A stretch of DNA of 64,000 nt from Pseudooceanicola nanhaiensis (GTDB lineage: Bacteria > Pseudomonadota > Alphaproteobacteria > Rhodobacterales > Rhodobacteraceae): the NCBI RefSeq assembly GCF_020171315.1, contig NZ_JAIUZP010000001.1, positions 558,001 through 622,000 on the forward strand, written 5' to 3'. Position numbers and translations under genes: made by a program. Under the pieces are notes generated by a model. The model made no database searches, had not been told where the DNA came from, and saw only the letters and a list, made by a program, of their open reading frames with translations. Positions within the stretch are counted from its first letter, which is position 1. Every line of letters starts with the position of its first letter. Of this stretch, positions 8,667 through 18,360 are shown in pieces.

Positions 8667-9269
8667 TCAGGCGAGGTTGGCTTCGGCGAACTCGTAGTTC
8701 GCGAGGTTGTCGAGGAAGTTGCTCACGTAGTCGGGCCGCTTGTTGCGGAAATCGACGTAGTAACTGTGTTCCCAGACGTCGAGGCCGATCAGCGCGGTGC
8801 CTTCCCCGGTCGCGAGCGGGTTGACCCCGTTCGGCGTGTTGGTGACGCCGAGGGTGCCGTCGGCCTTCTGGATCAGCCAGGCCCAGCCGGAGCCGAACTG
8901 CCCGGTCGCGGCGGTCTTGAAGGCGGCCTTGAAGGCCTCGACCGAGCCGAAGCCCTCGACCAGCTTTGCCTCCAGCGTGCCGGGGATGCCGCCGCCCGTG
9001 GGCGAGAGCGCGTTCCAGAAATGGATGTGGTTCCAGTGCTGCCCGGCCTGGTTGAAGACGCCCGCACGCGCCGGATCGCCGTAGGTCAGCGCGATGATTT
9101 CTTCGAGGGTCTTGCCCTGAAGATCGGCGTTCTCCGAGACGAAGTTGTTCAGCGCGGTGACATAGGCGAGGTGGTGCCGGTCGTGGTGCAGGGCGAGGGT
9201 TTCTTCGCTCATGCCACGCGAGGCGAGGGCGGCGTGATCATAGGGCAGGGCGGGGAGTTCGAAGGCCAT
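8667..9269 (-). CDS. sodB: superoxide dismutase, Fe type
   Basis: This 200-residue cytoplasmic superoxide dismutase converts superoxide to peroxide and oxygen. Expected metal ligands are H28 in [12 protein letters not shown], the histidine in [10 protein letters not shown], and the aspartate and histidine of DVWEHSYY. The glutamine four residues before the second histidine is the pattern seen in iron enzymes such as E. coli SodB. AAGGAAA lies before ATG 9269. An AT-rich promoter with a dyad (9326-9343) nearly identical to one in front of the Fe-S HTH regulator at 19511 suggests shared control. Confidence 0.95.
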   Translation of the reverse strand: MAFELPALPYDHAALASRGMSEETLALHHDRHHLAYVTALNNFVSENADLQGKTLEEIIALTYGDPARAGVFNQAGQHWNHIHFWNALSPTGGGIPGTLEAKLVEGFGSVEAFKAAFKTAATGQFGSGWAWLIQKADGTLGVTNTPNGVNPLATGEGTALIGLDVWEHSYYVDFRNKRPDYVSNFLDNLANYEFAEANLA

Positions 9270-9325
9270 ATGCGTTTCCTTTTGCGCCGAGGTGCGTGAG
9301 TCGCGCGCGCCTCGGAGAATTAAAC

Positions 9326-9343
9326 AAGTAATTGCTTTGAAAA
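9326..9343. promoter_or_regulatory. shared dyad in the sodB promoter
   Basis: CAAGTAATTGCTTTGAAA contains the imperfect palindrome AAGTAATTGCTT. It lies about 55 nt upstream of the sodB start. The block CAAGTATCTGCTTTGAAAA in front of the regulator gene at 19511 differs at only two of the first 19 positions. Confidence 0.6.
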
Positions 9344-9548
9344 ATATTGACGGCAATATGTCAAGTGATGACTTGGAATAAGGCTGGGCGGCCGCGGGCC
9401 GCGAAGGCGGTGCCACGCGGTCGGACGTTGCGAGAGGGGGACGGGGGAGGAGCGCACTGGAACTGGCCTTGCGCGGGGAGCGCCGCGCAGGCGTAGGGCG
9501 CCGTTGGGAGTGGTGGCGGCGCGAGGGGCCCGGACGCGGGCTGCGGCG

Positions 9549-10442
9549 CTACTGTGCGGCGTGGGGCACGCCGTAGTCCCCGCAGAGCGAGACGAGCATG
9601 TTGTGCATCTCGAAGATCAGGTTCTTGCGGGAGGAGGTCGTCCGCTCCACCAGCCCGATCTGGCGCGAGATTTGCGGATTGCCGAAGGGGATCCTGAGCA
9701 GGTTGCGGCCCTCGGGGGCGTTGAGGGCGGCATGAGGCGCGACCGACACGCCCAGGCCCTGATGCACGCAGGTGACGATGGAGCCGATGGTGTCGATCTG
9801 CGCCACGTCCTTCGTTACCACGCCAAGCCGGGAGAGTTCGGTGTCGATCAGGTTGGCCAGCGGCACCGCGCTCTGGAACCGCACGTAGGGCATCGTGTTC
9901 AGCAGGTCGATGGCGCTGCGCTCAGGGGTGCCCGGCGGGGCGATCAGCCAGAGCGGCTCCTTCAGGAAGGGCGACCACCGCAGCGCATTGGGGAAACCGA
10001 CGTGTTCGGCGACCACCGCCGCGTCGAGACGGCCCGCTGCCACATCCGCGATCAGCGTCGTGGAGAGCGAGACCCGCAGGTTCACCTTCAGCTTGGGATG
10101 CTTCGTGCGCATCTGGACCACCGCCTGCGGCAGCAGGTTGAGCGCGCTGGAGCGGACCGAGCCAAGCATCAGCGTGCCGGCGATCTGATCGCCGCGCAGG
10201 CTGGCCTTCGCGTCTTCTTCCCGCTGGAGAATATCCCGCGCCATATCAAGTACCTGCATTCCATGGGGGGTCAGCTTGGGCGGGCGGGAGCTGCGGTCGA
10301 AAAGGGTGATCGCCAGCTCCTGCTCCAGCGCGTGGATCTGCTGGCTGACGGCCGAGGGCGTCAGCCCCACGATCCCCGCCGCCCGGGCAAAGGTGCCATG
10401 GGAGTGGATGGCGACAAGGGTCCTGAGCTGGCGGATGTCCAT
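9549..10442 (-). CDS. LysR-type regulator of the hydroxyacid/TTT/TRAP operon
   Basis: This is a 297-residue LysR regulator. The N-terminal winged helix reads LRTLVAIHSHGTFARAAG then LTPSAVSQQIHALEQEL, and a periplasmic-binding-protein-like effector domain follows. It is transcribed divergently from the long operon that begins at 10631, with 188 nt between starts, which is the standard arrangement for autogenous control and activation of the partner operon. The region between contains an AT-rich AATATTAAT stretch. The effector is likely a metabolite of the operon, by position only. Confidence 0.9.
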   Translation of the reverse strand: MDIRQLRTLVAIHSHGTFARAAGIVGLTPSAVSQQIHALEQELAITLFDRSSRPPKLTPHGMQVLDMARDILQREEDAKASLRGDQIAGTLMLGSVRSSALNLLPQAVVQMRTKHPKLKVNLRVSLSTTLIADVAAGRLDAAVVAEHVGFPNALRWSPFLKEPLWLIAPPGTPERSAIDLLNTMPYVRFQSAVPLANLIDTELSRLGVVTKDVAQIDTIGSIVTCVHQGLGVSVAPHAALNAPEGRNLLRIPFGNPQISRQIGLVERTTSSRKNLIFEMHNMLVSLCGDYGVPHAAQ

Positions 10443-10630
10443 CGATTGATCCAGTTTTTCTAAATGTGTGAAGCAATATTAATCGCTGTCGTGCAGAGTT
10501 TCTATCCCCTACACATGTTGGACACGGAGGAGGTGTTCCGCGCCAAGCTGGGAGGCTGGTCGGGGATCCCTGAGAAACGACAACCGCTGCACGCGTCCCG
10601 TCTCGCGGGACGTCACTGGAGACCTGCGCG

Positions 10631-11641
10631 ATGAGCAAGACCATCCTTGTAACCGGCCCTGACCTTGCCCCGGCGGCACGGCAACTGGCCGAAGACCATG
10701 GCTACGCACTGGTGCATACCCCTCCCTACGCCGATGCGGCGGTGATCGCGGAGTGCATGGTCTCCTCGGGCGCGGTCGGCATCGTGTCGCGGATGGGGCG
10801 GATCGACGCCTCGGTCATGGATGCGGCGCCGCAGCTCAAGGTGATCTCGAAACACGGGGTGGGCGTCGACAACATCGACACTGCGGCCGCTGCGGAGCGG
10901 GGCATCCCGGTGCTGGTCGCCACGGGTGCGAACGCGGTCTCGGTCGCGGAACATGCCATCGCGCTGCTGCTTGCTGCGGTGAAGCGCGTGCTTCCGCTGG
11001 ATGCCGGCCTGCGCGCGGGCCGCTGGGACAAGCCGGGCTTTCAGGGCCGGGAACTGGCGGGCAGCACCATCGGCCTGATGGGCATCGGGGCGATTGCCCG
11101 GGCCACGGGCCAGATGGCGGCGGGTCTGGGGATGGCGCGTATCGCCTATGATCCCTTTGCCCCCGACAGCGCCTTCGAGGCCGCAGGCGCACGGCGCTGC
11201 GCCAGCTTCGAGGAGCTGCTGGAGGGCTCTGACGTGCTGTCGCTGCATTGCCCGCTGACCGATGCCACGCGCCAGATCCTGAACGCCGAGGCGCTCGCCC
11301 GGATGCCCGCAGGCTCCTACGTGGTTAACACCGCGCGCGGCGGCCTGATCGACGAGGCGGCCCTGGTCTCGGCGGTCGAAAGCGGCCATATCGCGGGCGC
11401 GGGGCTTGATACCTTTGCCAGCGAACCGCCTGAACCAGATCACATTTTCTTTGCGCAGCCCAATATCGTCATGACCCCGCATATCGGTGGTGTCACGGTG
11501 CAGGCGAATGCCCGGGTCGGCACCGAGGCGCTGCGTGGCATCTTCCAGATCCTCGCCGGCACACCGGTTCCGCCCGAGCGCATCGTGAACCGTACCCTCA
11601 TGGCCGCCGCTACGGCCCCCCTCACTTCCGTGGAGAAATAA
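10631..11641 (+). CDS. D-isomer-specific 2-hydroxyacid dehydrogenase
   Basis: This 336-residue NAD(P)-dependent enzyme is of the phosphoglycerate/hydroxypyruvate dehydrogenase family. The nucleotide-binding motif is GLMGIGAIAR; the catalytic arginine lies in NTARGGLIDE, the glutamate in FASEPPEPD and the histidine in TPHIGGVT. It would interconvert a 2-oxoacid and a D-2-hydroxyacid in the cytoplasm. It opens a same-strand series that continues with an RraA-like gene 3 nt downstream and then two carboxylate transporters, which points to uptake and oxidation of a hydroxy or sugar acid. Confidence 0.9.
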   Translation: MSKTILVTGPDLAPAARQLAEDHGYALVHTPPYADAAVIAECMVSSGAVGIVSRMGRIDASVMDAAPQLKVISKHGVGVDNIDTAAAAERGIPVLVATGANAVSVAEHAIALLLAAVKRVLPLDAGLRAGRWDKPGFQGRELAGSTIGLMGIGAIARATGQMAAGLGMARIAYDPFAPDSAFEAAGARRCASFEELLEGSDVLSLHCPLTDATRQILNAEALARMPAGSYVVNTARGGLIDEAALVSAVESGHIAGAGLDTFASEPPEPDHIFFAQPNIVMTPHIGGVTVQANARVGTEALRGIFQILAGTPVPPERIVNRTLMAAATAPLTSVEK

Positions 11642-11644
11642 CCC

Positions 11645-12325
11645 ATGCCCGCAGGCTTCCGCATCCTCAACCGCACCCAAGTCGCCTCCAAGGAGCTGGT
11701 CGCGGCCTACGCCAAGCTGCCGGTCGCCAACGTCTCCGACAGCATGTCGCGCATGACCGCCGCCGGTCCGACCCTGCGCCCGATGCACGCCTCGGGCGGC
11801 ATGGCGGGCGTCGCGCTGACCGTGAAGTCGCGCCCCGGCGACAACCTGATGCTGCACAAGGCCATCGACATGGCCGTGCCGGGCGACGTGATCGTGGTGG
11901 ATGCGGGCGGCGACCTGACCAACGCGCTGATGGGCGAGCTGATGCTGGCCTACGCGGTGAAGAAGGGCGTTGCGGGCTTCGTGCTGAACTGCGCGATCCG
12001 CGACCTCGACGCCTTCGTCGAGACCAACCTGCCGACCTACGCCGCCGGCGTCACCCATCGCGGGCCGTACAAGCACGGCCCCGGCGAGATTAACGTGCCG
12101 ATCAGCCTGGGCGGTATGGTCATCCACCCCGGTGACATCATGATCGGCGACAGCGACGGCGTGCACTGCGTGCCCCTGGCCGAGGCCGAGGCGGTGCTGA
12201 AGAGCACGCAGGCCAAGTCCGCGGCCGAGATCGGCCAGATGAAGGCCATCGCCGAGGGCACCAACGACCGCAGCTGGGTCGACGCCGCGCTGAAGGAGCT
12301 CGGCTGCGAATTCCCGGCGGATTGA
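11645..12325 (+). CDS. RraA-like protein, putative 4-hydroxy-4-methyl-2-oxoglutarate aldolase family
   Basis: This is a 226-residue member of the RraA/HMG-aldolase superfamily. The core reads LPVANVSDSMSRM near the start, PGDNLMLHKAIDMAVPGDVIVVD, then GFVLNCAIRDLD and PGDIMIGDSDGVHCVP. The GD-V-VD and R-D elements fit the metal- and substrate-binding site of class II pyruvate aldolases of this fold. In a catabolic operon an aldolase or oxaloacetate decarboxylase role is more likely than RNase E inhibition. It follows the dehydrogenase by 3 nt. Confidence 0.85.
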   Translation: MPAGFRILNRTQVASKELVAAYAKLPVANVSDSMSRMTAAGPTLRPMHASGGMAGVALTVKSRPGDNLMLHKAIDMAVPGDVIVVDAGGDLTNALMGELMLAYAVKKGVAGFVLNCAIRDLDAFVETNLPTYAAGVTHRGPYKHGPGEINVPISLGGMVIHPGDIMIGDSDGVHCVPLAEAEAVLKSTQAKSAAEIGQMKAIAEGTNDRSWVDAALKELGCEFPAD

Positions 12326-12368
12326 GACAAGACCACGAACAGAGCTACGCATGAACAGGAGGAGTAAC

Positions 12369-13322
12369 ATGCTGAAACTGATCCAGAAGGGCGCCCTTGC
12401 CGGCGCGATGATCCTCGCGGCCGGTGCCGCACTGGCGGAGTACCCCGAGAAGCCGATCGAGGTGGTCGTGGGCTATTCCGCCGGCGGCGGCACCGATGTG
12501 ATGGCCCGCACCGCGGCGCCCTTCATCGAGAAGTACCTTGGCGGCGGGGCCAGCCTCGTGGTCAAGAACGTGCCGGGCGCCTCGGGCCAGATTGGGGTGA
12601 CCGAGGTCGCGGGCGCCAAGCCCGACGGCTACACCATCGGCACGTTCAACCTGCCCGGCATGATGGCCCGCACCATCGACCGCGAGGCCGGCTATGACCG
12701 CGACAGCTTCACCTACCTCGCCAACGTGGTGAACGATCCCAACGTGATCGTCACCTCCAAGGACAGCGGCCTCGACACGATGGAGAAGCTGATCGCCGCG
12801 GCCAAGGCGGACCCGGGTGCGATCACCGTGGGCATGTCGAGCCTCGGCGGCGACGACCACTTCGCGCTGATCAAGCTCGAAGGGCTGACCGAGACCGAGT
12901 TCACCATCGTGCCCTTCAAGGGGTCGGCGCCCGCGCGGACCGCGCTGATGGGCGGCCACGTGGCCATGGGCATCCTGAACATCTCGGAAGTGGCCAGTTT
13001 CCAGGACGAGTTGAACCTGCTGGGGGTCGCCACCGAGGAACGATCGGACTTTGCGCCTGACCTGCCGACCTTCCGCGAGCAGGGCATCGACCTGATCAAT
13101 GGCTCCATGCGCGGCTTCGTGGCGCCCGCGGGCCTGCCCGAGGACGTCGTGGCCAAGCTGGACGGCGCCTTCGAGCAGATGGCCGGCGACCCGGAGTTCC
13201 TCAAGGCCATGGCCGATACGGCGAACCCGGTCGAAGTGGTCACGGGCGACGACTTCAAGCAGCTCACCTCGGACCTCTACGACCTTGCCAACAAGGTCTG
13301 GCAGGAAACCCCCTGGAACTGA
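12369..13322 (+). CDS. tctC: TctC-type tripartite tricarboxylate transporter substrate-binding protein
   Basis: This 317-residue periplasmic binding protein is of the Bug/TctC family. It has a Sec leader (MLKLIQKGALAGAMILAAGAALA) and the characteristic start of the mature part, YPEKPIEVVVGYSAGGGTD. It captures a carboxylate and passes it to the TctA/TctB membrane subunits that follow. ATG 12369 was chosen over 12351 because ACAGGAGGAG (12355-12364) sits just upstream of it. A strong hairpin follows the stop. Confidence 0.9.
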   Translation: MLKLIQKGALAGAMILAAGAALAEYPEKPIEVVVGYSAGGGTDVMARTAAPFIEKYLGGGASLVVKNVPGASGQIGVTEVAGAKPDGYTIGTFNLPGMMARTIDREAGYDRDSFTYLANVVNDPNVIVTSKDSGLDTMEKLIAAAKADPGAITVGMSSLGGDDHFALIKLEGLTETEFTIVPFKGSAPARTALMGGHVAMGILNISEVASFQDELNLLGVATEERSDFAPDLPTFREQGIDLINGSMRGFVAPAGLPEDVVAKLDGAFEQMAGDPEFLKAMADTANPVEVVTGDDFKQLTSDLYDLANKVWQETPWN

Positions 13323-13332
13323 GCCTGACCTC

Positions 13333-13361
13333 CCACCGGCGGGCCCTGTGCCTGCCGGTGG
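13333..13361 (+). terminator. hairpin behind tctC
   Basis: An 8-bp stem CCACCGGC/GCCGGTGG lies between tctC and tctB. Without a T-run it is more likely an mRNA-stabilising or attenuating hairpin behind the abundant binding protein. Confidence 0.5.
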
Positions 13362-13459
13362 TCCCTGACGCTGGGACATGCCGCCGGGGTATGCCGCTGC
13401 CGCGCCGCTGGCCGGCGACCGGCCCCCGCGCGTCCCGCCCTCTCTCACGGAGCTGACCC

Positions 13460-13921
13460 ATGACCGAAGCGCGCCGGAACCGCCTGCTGAGGCCCGAAAC
13501 CCTGACCGCCATCGGCCTGATCGTGGCCGCCACCGGTTTCCTGATCCCGACCTTCGACCTGCGCCCGATCTCGGCGCTTCTGCCGGCCGCCATGCTGATC
13601 GGCCTGATCGTGCTCTCCGCGCTGCTGCTGGTCTCCGATCAGCGCAAGGCCGCGGCAGGGGAGGTGGCCAAGCCGGTCTCGACCGCGCCGGGCCGGGTGA
13701 TCGGCGCCTTCGCCCTGATCGTCGGCTACGCCGTGGCGACCGACCTGCTGGGCTTCTATCCCAGCACCATCGTCATCATCCCGCTGGTCTCCGCGATCTT
13801 CGGCTACCGCAGCCCGCTGGGCCTCGTGATCGCGACCGCGATCGTGGTGGGCTCGATCTGGCTGATCTTCGACTTCGGCATGTCGCAGGACTTCCCTGCC
13901 GGCCGGCTCTGGCAGGACTGA
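13460..13921 (+). CDS. tctB: TctB-type small membrane subunit
   Basis: This 153-residue integral membrane protein has four hydrophobic stretches, including LTAIGLIVAATGFLIPTF and VIGAFALIVGYAVATDLLGF. The size and the position between tctC and tctA match the poorly conserved small subunit of the tripartite tricarboxylate transporter. The TctA start follows its stop by 6 nt. Confidence 0.85.
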   Translation: MTEARRNRLLRPETLTAIGLIVAATGFLIPTFDLRPISALLPAAMLIGLIVLSALLLVSDQRKAAAGEVAKPVSTAPGRVIGAFALIVGYAVATDLLGFYPSTIVIIPLVSAIFGYRSPLGLVIATAIVVGSIWLIFDFGMSQDFPAGRLWQD

Positions 13922-13927
13922 GGCACC

Positions 13928-15433
13928 ATGTATTCCGATCTTCTCAACGCCCTGCCTGAGGTCTTCGGCCTCGCCAACTTCCTTGCCGTGATCATCGGCG
14001 TGATCGCGGGCATCGTGGTGGGGGCGATGCCGGGCCTGTCGGCCACCATGGCGATCTCCGTCCTCGTGCCCTTCACCTTCGGGCTGGAGCCTCTTGTGGC
14101 GCTCGGCCTGATGGCGGGCATCTACAACGGCGCCATGTACGGCGGTGCGATCCCGGCGGTGCTGCTGCGCATCCCCGGCACGCCTGCCGCCGTCGCCACC
14201 ACCTTCGACGGCTATCCCATGGCCCAGAGGGGCGAGGGCGGCTTTGCCCTGCAGGTGGCGGTGGTCTCCTCCTCCATCGGGGGCATCGCTTCGGCCTTTG
14301 CGCTGATGCTGCTGGCGCCGCCGCTCTCCAAGGTGACGCTGCTCTTCGGCCCGGCCGAGGTGTTCTGGGTCGCCGTCTTCGGCCTCGCCTCGATCATCTT
14401 CCTGCTGGGCGGCAGCCCGGTGAAGGGCCTGATCAGCGCCTGTTTCGGGGTCTTCGTCTCGGTCATCGGGTCCGATCCGATCTTCGGCAGCGACCGCTTC
14501 ACCTTCAACCAGCTGGAGCTGCTGGACGGCATCAGCATCGTGATCCTGCTGGTCGGTCTCTACGCCCTGCCGCCGGTGATCGACCTGCTGGAAACCCCGC
14601 TCAAGACCGGCGTCTCCGAGGACAAGCTGGGGACCGAACCGATCTGGAAGGCGCTGCCGCGCATGAAAGGGTTCTGGAAGACCTGGATCCGCGGCTCGCT
14701 GATCGGGATCTGGATCGGCATCCTGCCCGGCGCGGGCGGCTCCATGGCGGCCTTCATGTCCTACAACGAGGCGCGCCGTGCCTCGAAGCACCCCGAACGC
14801 TGGGGCGAGGGCGAGCCCGAGGGCGTCGCCGCCGCCGAGACCGCCAACAACGCCGACACCGCCTCGGCGTTGATCCCCGCGCTGACACTGGGCATTCCGG
14901 GCACCGCTGTTGCGGCGGTCATGCTGGGCGGGCTGCTGGTACACGGGCTGCAACCGGGGCCGATGCTCTTCCGGGACAACCCGGATGTGGTCTTCGGTTT
15001 CATGTGGCAGTTCCTTTTCGGGGCGATCCTGCTGGTCCTGCTGGGCGGTTCGCTGGCCACCAACAGCTTTGCCCGGCTGCTGAACCTGCCGCGCCCGCTG
15101 CTGGGGTCGATCATCATCGTGCTGATGCTGATCGGGGTCTATTCGATCCATGGCCGGATGTTCGATGTCTACCTCATGCTCGGCTTCGGCGCCGTGGGCT
15201 GGGTGATGGACAAGCTGAAGTTCCCGCTGCCGCCGGTGGTGCTGGGCCTGATCCTCGGCGCCTTCGCAGAGGAGAACCTGCGACTTGCCCTGCGGATCGG
15301 CCGCGGCGACTGGGGTGTGCTGTTCCGCAACACGACGAGCCTCGTGCTGGTAGCGCTGACCATCGCCGTCATCGTGGGGCCGGGGCTGAAGAAACGCATC
15401 CTCGACGCCCGCAAGGCCCGCACGGCGGACTGA
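13928..15433 (+). CDS. tctA: TctA-type large membrane subunit
   Basis: This 501-residue transporter subunit has about 12 helices. It has the TctA signatures GIVVGAMPGLSATMAISVL near residue 20 and the internal repeat ILPGAGGSMAAFMSYNEARR followed by ANNADTASALIPALTLGIPG. It forms the translocation path for the carboxylate delivered by the binding protein encoded at 12369, driven by an ion gradient. It closes the TTT block; a TRAP transporter follows after 147 nt. Confidence 0.93.
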   Translation: MYSDLLNALPEVFGLANFLAVIIGVIAGIVVGAMPGLSATMAISVLVPFTFGLEPLVALGLMAGIYNGAMYGGAIPAVLLRIPGTPAAVATTFDGYPMAQRGEGGFALQVAVVSSSIGGIASAFALMLLAPPLSKVTLLFGPAEVFWVAVFGLASIIFLLGGSPVKGLISACFGVFVSVIGSDPIFGSDRFTFNQLELLDGISIVILLVGLYALPPVIDLLETPLKTGVSEDKLGTEPIWKALPRMKGFWKTWIRGSLIGIWIGILPGAGGSMAAFMSYNEARRASKHPERWGEGEPEGVAAAETANNADTASALIPALTLGIPGTAVAAVMLGGLLVHGLQPGPMLFRDNPDVVFGFMWQFLFGAILLVLLGGSLATNSFARLLNLPRPLLGSIIIVLMLIGVYSIHGRMFDVYLMLGFGAVGWVMDKLKFPLPPVVLGLILGAFAEENLRLALRIGRGDWGVLFRNTTSLVLVALTIAVIVGPGLKKRILDARKARTAD

Positions 15434-15580
15434 GGCCCGGGGCCATGAACCGGCGGGGGGGCGGCGCGGTGCCGCCCTCCGGCTCCCGCCACAGGGCGGG
15501 CCACAGCAGACCCCCGATCCCCGGGCCAGCGGCGCGGGGCGGGCGACCCAAGACACAGACGACACCGGAGGAGACTTCCC

Positions 15581-16555
15581 ATGAAACACGTTGTTCTGGC
15601 CACGACGGTGGCCCTCACTGCAACCACGACCCTCGCCCACGCCGACGACTGGACCGCCTATACCTATTCCTCGGTCTCGACCACGGCGGCGGTGAAGGGC
15701 ATGACCCGCATCGCGGACCGCGTCGCGACCGAAACCAATGGCGACCTGAACATCACGCTGCACCTCGGCAAGACGCTGCAGATCGCCTCGGCGGACATCA
15801 CGCAGGCGGTCGGCGACGGGATCGTCGAATTCGCGGCGGACTTCTTCTTCTCGGGCAATGTGCCGATCGCGCGGATCCTGAACCTGCCGATGCTGATCGA
15901 GAACGACGCGCAGTGGGCCAAGGCCTATGCCGCGATCGAGCCGACGCTGGTCGAGGCCTTCGCGGATCAGAACGTCGTCCTGCTGGGGGGCTACCGCTAC
16001 CCGGAGCAGACCATCTTCACCACCTTCCCGGTGACCAGCCTGAGCGATCTCGAAGGCCACAAGATCCGCGTGACCTCGCCCGAGCAGGGCAAGTTCATCG
16101 AGGAGTTCGGCGGCGCGCCGATCACGCTCTCGGGCAGTGAAGTGCCCACCTCGCTGGAGCGCGGCGTGATCGAGGGCGTGCTGACCGCGAGCGCGGGCGG
16201 GGCGAAGAACTGGCACGAGTTCCTGCCCTATGACTACCGCTTTGCCGTGAACTACGGCAACTCGATGATCATCGCGAACGCCGATGCCTTCGATGCGCTG
16301 TCGGCCGAGACGCAGGAGAAACTGCGCAGCATCGTCGCCGAGGAAGGCGCGGCCACCACTGCCGACTTTATCGAGGACGAGAAGGTCCAGATGGCCTCGC
16401 AGGAAAAGGCCGGCATGACGATCACCGCCTCCAACGCGACCGAGGTCGCCATGGCGACCGAGACGCTCGCGCCCTACTGGGAAAGCTGGGCCGAGCAGAA
16501 CGGCCCGGAATACGTCGAGGCCCTGAAGGTGGTGCGCGATGCCATCGGCAAGTGA
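15581..16555 (+). CDS. dctP: TRAP transporter solute-binding protein, DctP family
   Basis: This 324-residue periplasmic protein has a short Sec leader (HVVLATTVALTATTTLAHA). DctP features include TQAVGDGIVEFAADFFFSG, LSDLEGHKIRVTSPEQGKF with the arginine that usually binds the substrate carboxylate, and SLERGVIEGVLT. GGAGGAG stands before ATG 15581. It probably serves the DctQ and DctM subunits that follow directly. A second carboxylate transporter in the same operon suggests either two related substrates or uptake and exchange. Confidence 0.9.
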   Translation: MKHVVLATTVALTATTTLAHADDWTAYTYSSVSTTAAVKGMTRIADRVATETNGDLNITLHLGKTLQIASADITQAVGDGIVEFAADFFFSGNVPIARILNLPMLIENDAQWAKAYAAIEPTLVEAFADQNVVLLGGYRYPEQTIFTTFPVTSLSDLEGHKIRVTSPEQGKFIEEFGGAPITLSGSEVPTSLERGVIEGVLTASAGGAKNWHEFLPYDYRFAVNYGNSMIIANADAFDALSAETQEKLRSIVAEEGAATTADFIEDEKVQMASQEKAGMTITASNATEVAMATETLAPYWESWAEQNGPEYVEALKVVRDAIGK

Positions 16556-16556
16556 C

Positions 16557-17066
16557 ATGAACGCCCTGGGGCCGGTTTCCGCCGGCCCCGTCTTCGATCT
16601 GGCCGAGACGCTGACGCGTTTCCTGACCGGGCTGGTGCTGTGCTTCCTCGTGCTGCTGGTCTGCGCCGAGGCGCTGCTGCGCGGCGGGTTCAACTACTCG
16701 CTGGGCTTCGCCGAGGAGCTGACCGGCTACTGCGTGGTCCTGCTGACTTTCCTCGGCGCCGCGCTCGCGCTGCGCCACGGCTCGCTCTTCCGGGTGCACT
16801 TCCTCTTCGACGCGCTCTCCCCCGCGGCGAAGACATGGATCGCACGGATCTTCGTGCTGGTCGCCCTCGTCATCTGCCTGACGCTGGCGTGGAAGACCAA
16901 GGACCTGATGCTCTCCTCCTTCTCGCGTGGCAAGTTCGCCCCGACGGTCCTGCGCACACCGTTGTGGATACCGCAGATGGTCCTGCCGGCGGGGTTCCTC
17001 GTCATCGGCTTCTTCCTGGTCGAGCAGCTGCTGCTCACCTTCCGCTCTTCCAACGAAAGCAACTGA
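16557..17066 (+). CDS. dctQ: TRAP transporter small permease, DctQ family
   Basis: This is a 169-residue four-helix membrane subunit. Landmarks are LTRFLTGLVLCFLVLLVCAEALLRG, the conserved GFAEELTGYCVVLLTFLGAA around helix 2, and LRHGSLFRVHFLF. ATG 16557 lies one base after the DctP stop. It would pair with DctM in the sodium-driven transporter. Confidence 0.9.
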   Translation: MNALGPVSAGPVFDLAETLTRFLTGLVLCFLVLLVCAEALLRGGFNYSLGFAEELTGYCVVLLTFLGAALALRHGSLFRVHFLFDALSPAAKTWIARIFVLVALVICLTLAWKTKDLMLSSFSRGKFAPTVLRTPLWIPQMVLPAGFLVIGFFLVEQLLLTFRSSNESN

Positions 17067-17067
17067 C

Positions 17068-18360
17068 ATGGACGCTATCCTTGCTTTCGGCCTGCTCATC
17101 GGCCTCATCCTCGGGGGCATGTGGGTGCAATTCGCCGTCGCGGGCGCGGGGCTGTTCTACCTCTGGCTGCTCAAGGGCTTCGCGGGCTGGAAGGCGCTCG
17201 GCCTCGTCAGCTGGGGCGCGGCCAACAGCTTCACCCTTGCCGCGATTCCGCTCTTCGTGCTGATGGCCGAGATCCTGCTGGGCTCGGGCCTCGCTTCGCG
17301 GCTCTACAACGGTGTGGCGCCCTTCATGCGGCGCCTGCCGGGCGGGTTGCTGCATACCAATATCGTAGGCTCGGGCATCTTTGCCGCGATCTCGGGCGGC
17401 AGCGCGCCGACCGCCGCGGCCATGTCCACCGTGTCGCTGCCCGAACTGGGCAAGCGCGGCTATGACCGCCGCCTCGTGGCAGGCTCCCTGGCCGCGGGCG
17501 GCACGCTGGGCATCCTGATCCCACCCTCGATCACGATGATCATCTACGCCACCTTCACCGAGACCTCGATCGCGCGGCTCTTTGCCGCCGGGCTGATCCC
17601 GGGCATCGTTCTGGCGCTGCTCTACATGGGGTTCATCATGCTGCGGGCGCTGCGCAATCCAGCGCTCGCCCCCAAGGTCGAGACCAAGGCCACGCCGGCC
17701 GATCTAGGGCGTGCGCTGCTCGACATCTTGCCGTTCCTCCTGCTCATCGTTCTCGTTCTGGGCAGCATCTACGGCGGCTTTGCCACGCCGACCGAGGCCG
17801 GGGCCGTGGGCACCGTGGGGGCGCTGCTGATCTCTGCCCTCTACCGGCGCCTGTCCCTCGACCTGATCCGCAAGGCCCTCGTTCGGACCGCGACCATGAG
17901 CGGCAACATCCTCTTCATCGTCTTCACCTCGATGATCTTCGCCTATGCCACCGCGCTGTCGGGGGTGGGCGAGGACCTCGTGGCCAAGCTGGAAAGCGCC
18001 GAAGTCTCCAAGGTCGCCTTTCTGCTGATCATCATGGTGGTCTTCGCGATCCTCGGCTGCTTTATGGAAGGTCTGGGTATGATCGCGATCATCGTGCCGG
18101 TGATCTTCCCGGCGCTTCTGGCGCTGAACGTGGACCCGATCTGGTTCGGCGTCTTCGTGGTGATCCTCGTGGAACTGGGGCAGCTGACCCCACCGTTGGG
18201 GGTGATCCTCTTCGTGGTGGCAAGCTCGTCCTCCGAGGTGACGGTCGAGGACGTGATCCTCGGGACCTTGCCCTTCTTCGCGATCATCCTTCTCTTCATG
18301 CTGCTGATGATCGCATTCCCGCAGATCGCGCTCTTCCTGCCGGAGGTCACTTTCGGATGA
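17068..18360 (+). CDS. dctM: TRAP transporter large permease, DctM family
   Basis: This is a 430-residue large subunit with about 12 helices. The DctM motif region reads GSGIFAAISGGSAPTAAAMS, with LPELGKRGYDRRLVAGSLAA and GGTLGILIPPSITMIIYA after it, and later GGFATPTEAGAVGTVGALL. The start was set at 17068, one base after the DctQ stop. Its own stop overlaps the next start (ATGA at 18357-18360), coupling it to the lactonase gene. Confidence 0.93.
   Translation: MDAILAFGLLIGLILGGMWVQFAVAGAGLFYLWLLKGFAGWKALGLVSWGAANSFTLAAIPLFVLMAEILLGSGLASRLYNGVAPFMRRLPGGLLHTNIVGSGIFAAISGGSAPTAAAMSTVSLPELGKRGYDRRLVAGSLAAGGTLGILIPPSITMIIYATFTETSIARLFAAGLIPGIVLALLYMGFIMLRALRNPALAPKVETKATPADLGRALLDILPFLLLIVLVLGSIYGGFATPTEAGAVGTVGALLISALYRRLSLDLIRKALVRTATMSGNILFIVFTSMIFAYATALSGVGEDLVAKLESAEVSKVAFLLIIMVVFAILGCFMEGLGMIAIIVPVIFPALLALNVDPIWFGVFVVILVELGQLTPPLGVILFVVASSSSEVTVEDVILGTLPFFAIILLFMLLMIAFPQIALFLPEVTFG

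Noticed and set aside
13445-16693. Very long open frame on the minus strand opposite the TTT/TRAP genes (over 1,000 codons)
   Set aside because: It mirrors well-recognised TctA/TctB/DctP genes, is rich in Arg, His, Asp and Gln, and resembles no protein. It is a GC-driven antisense shadow.
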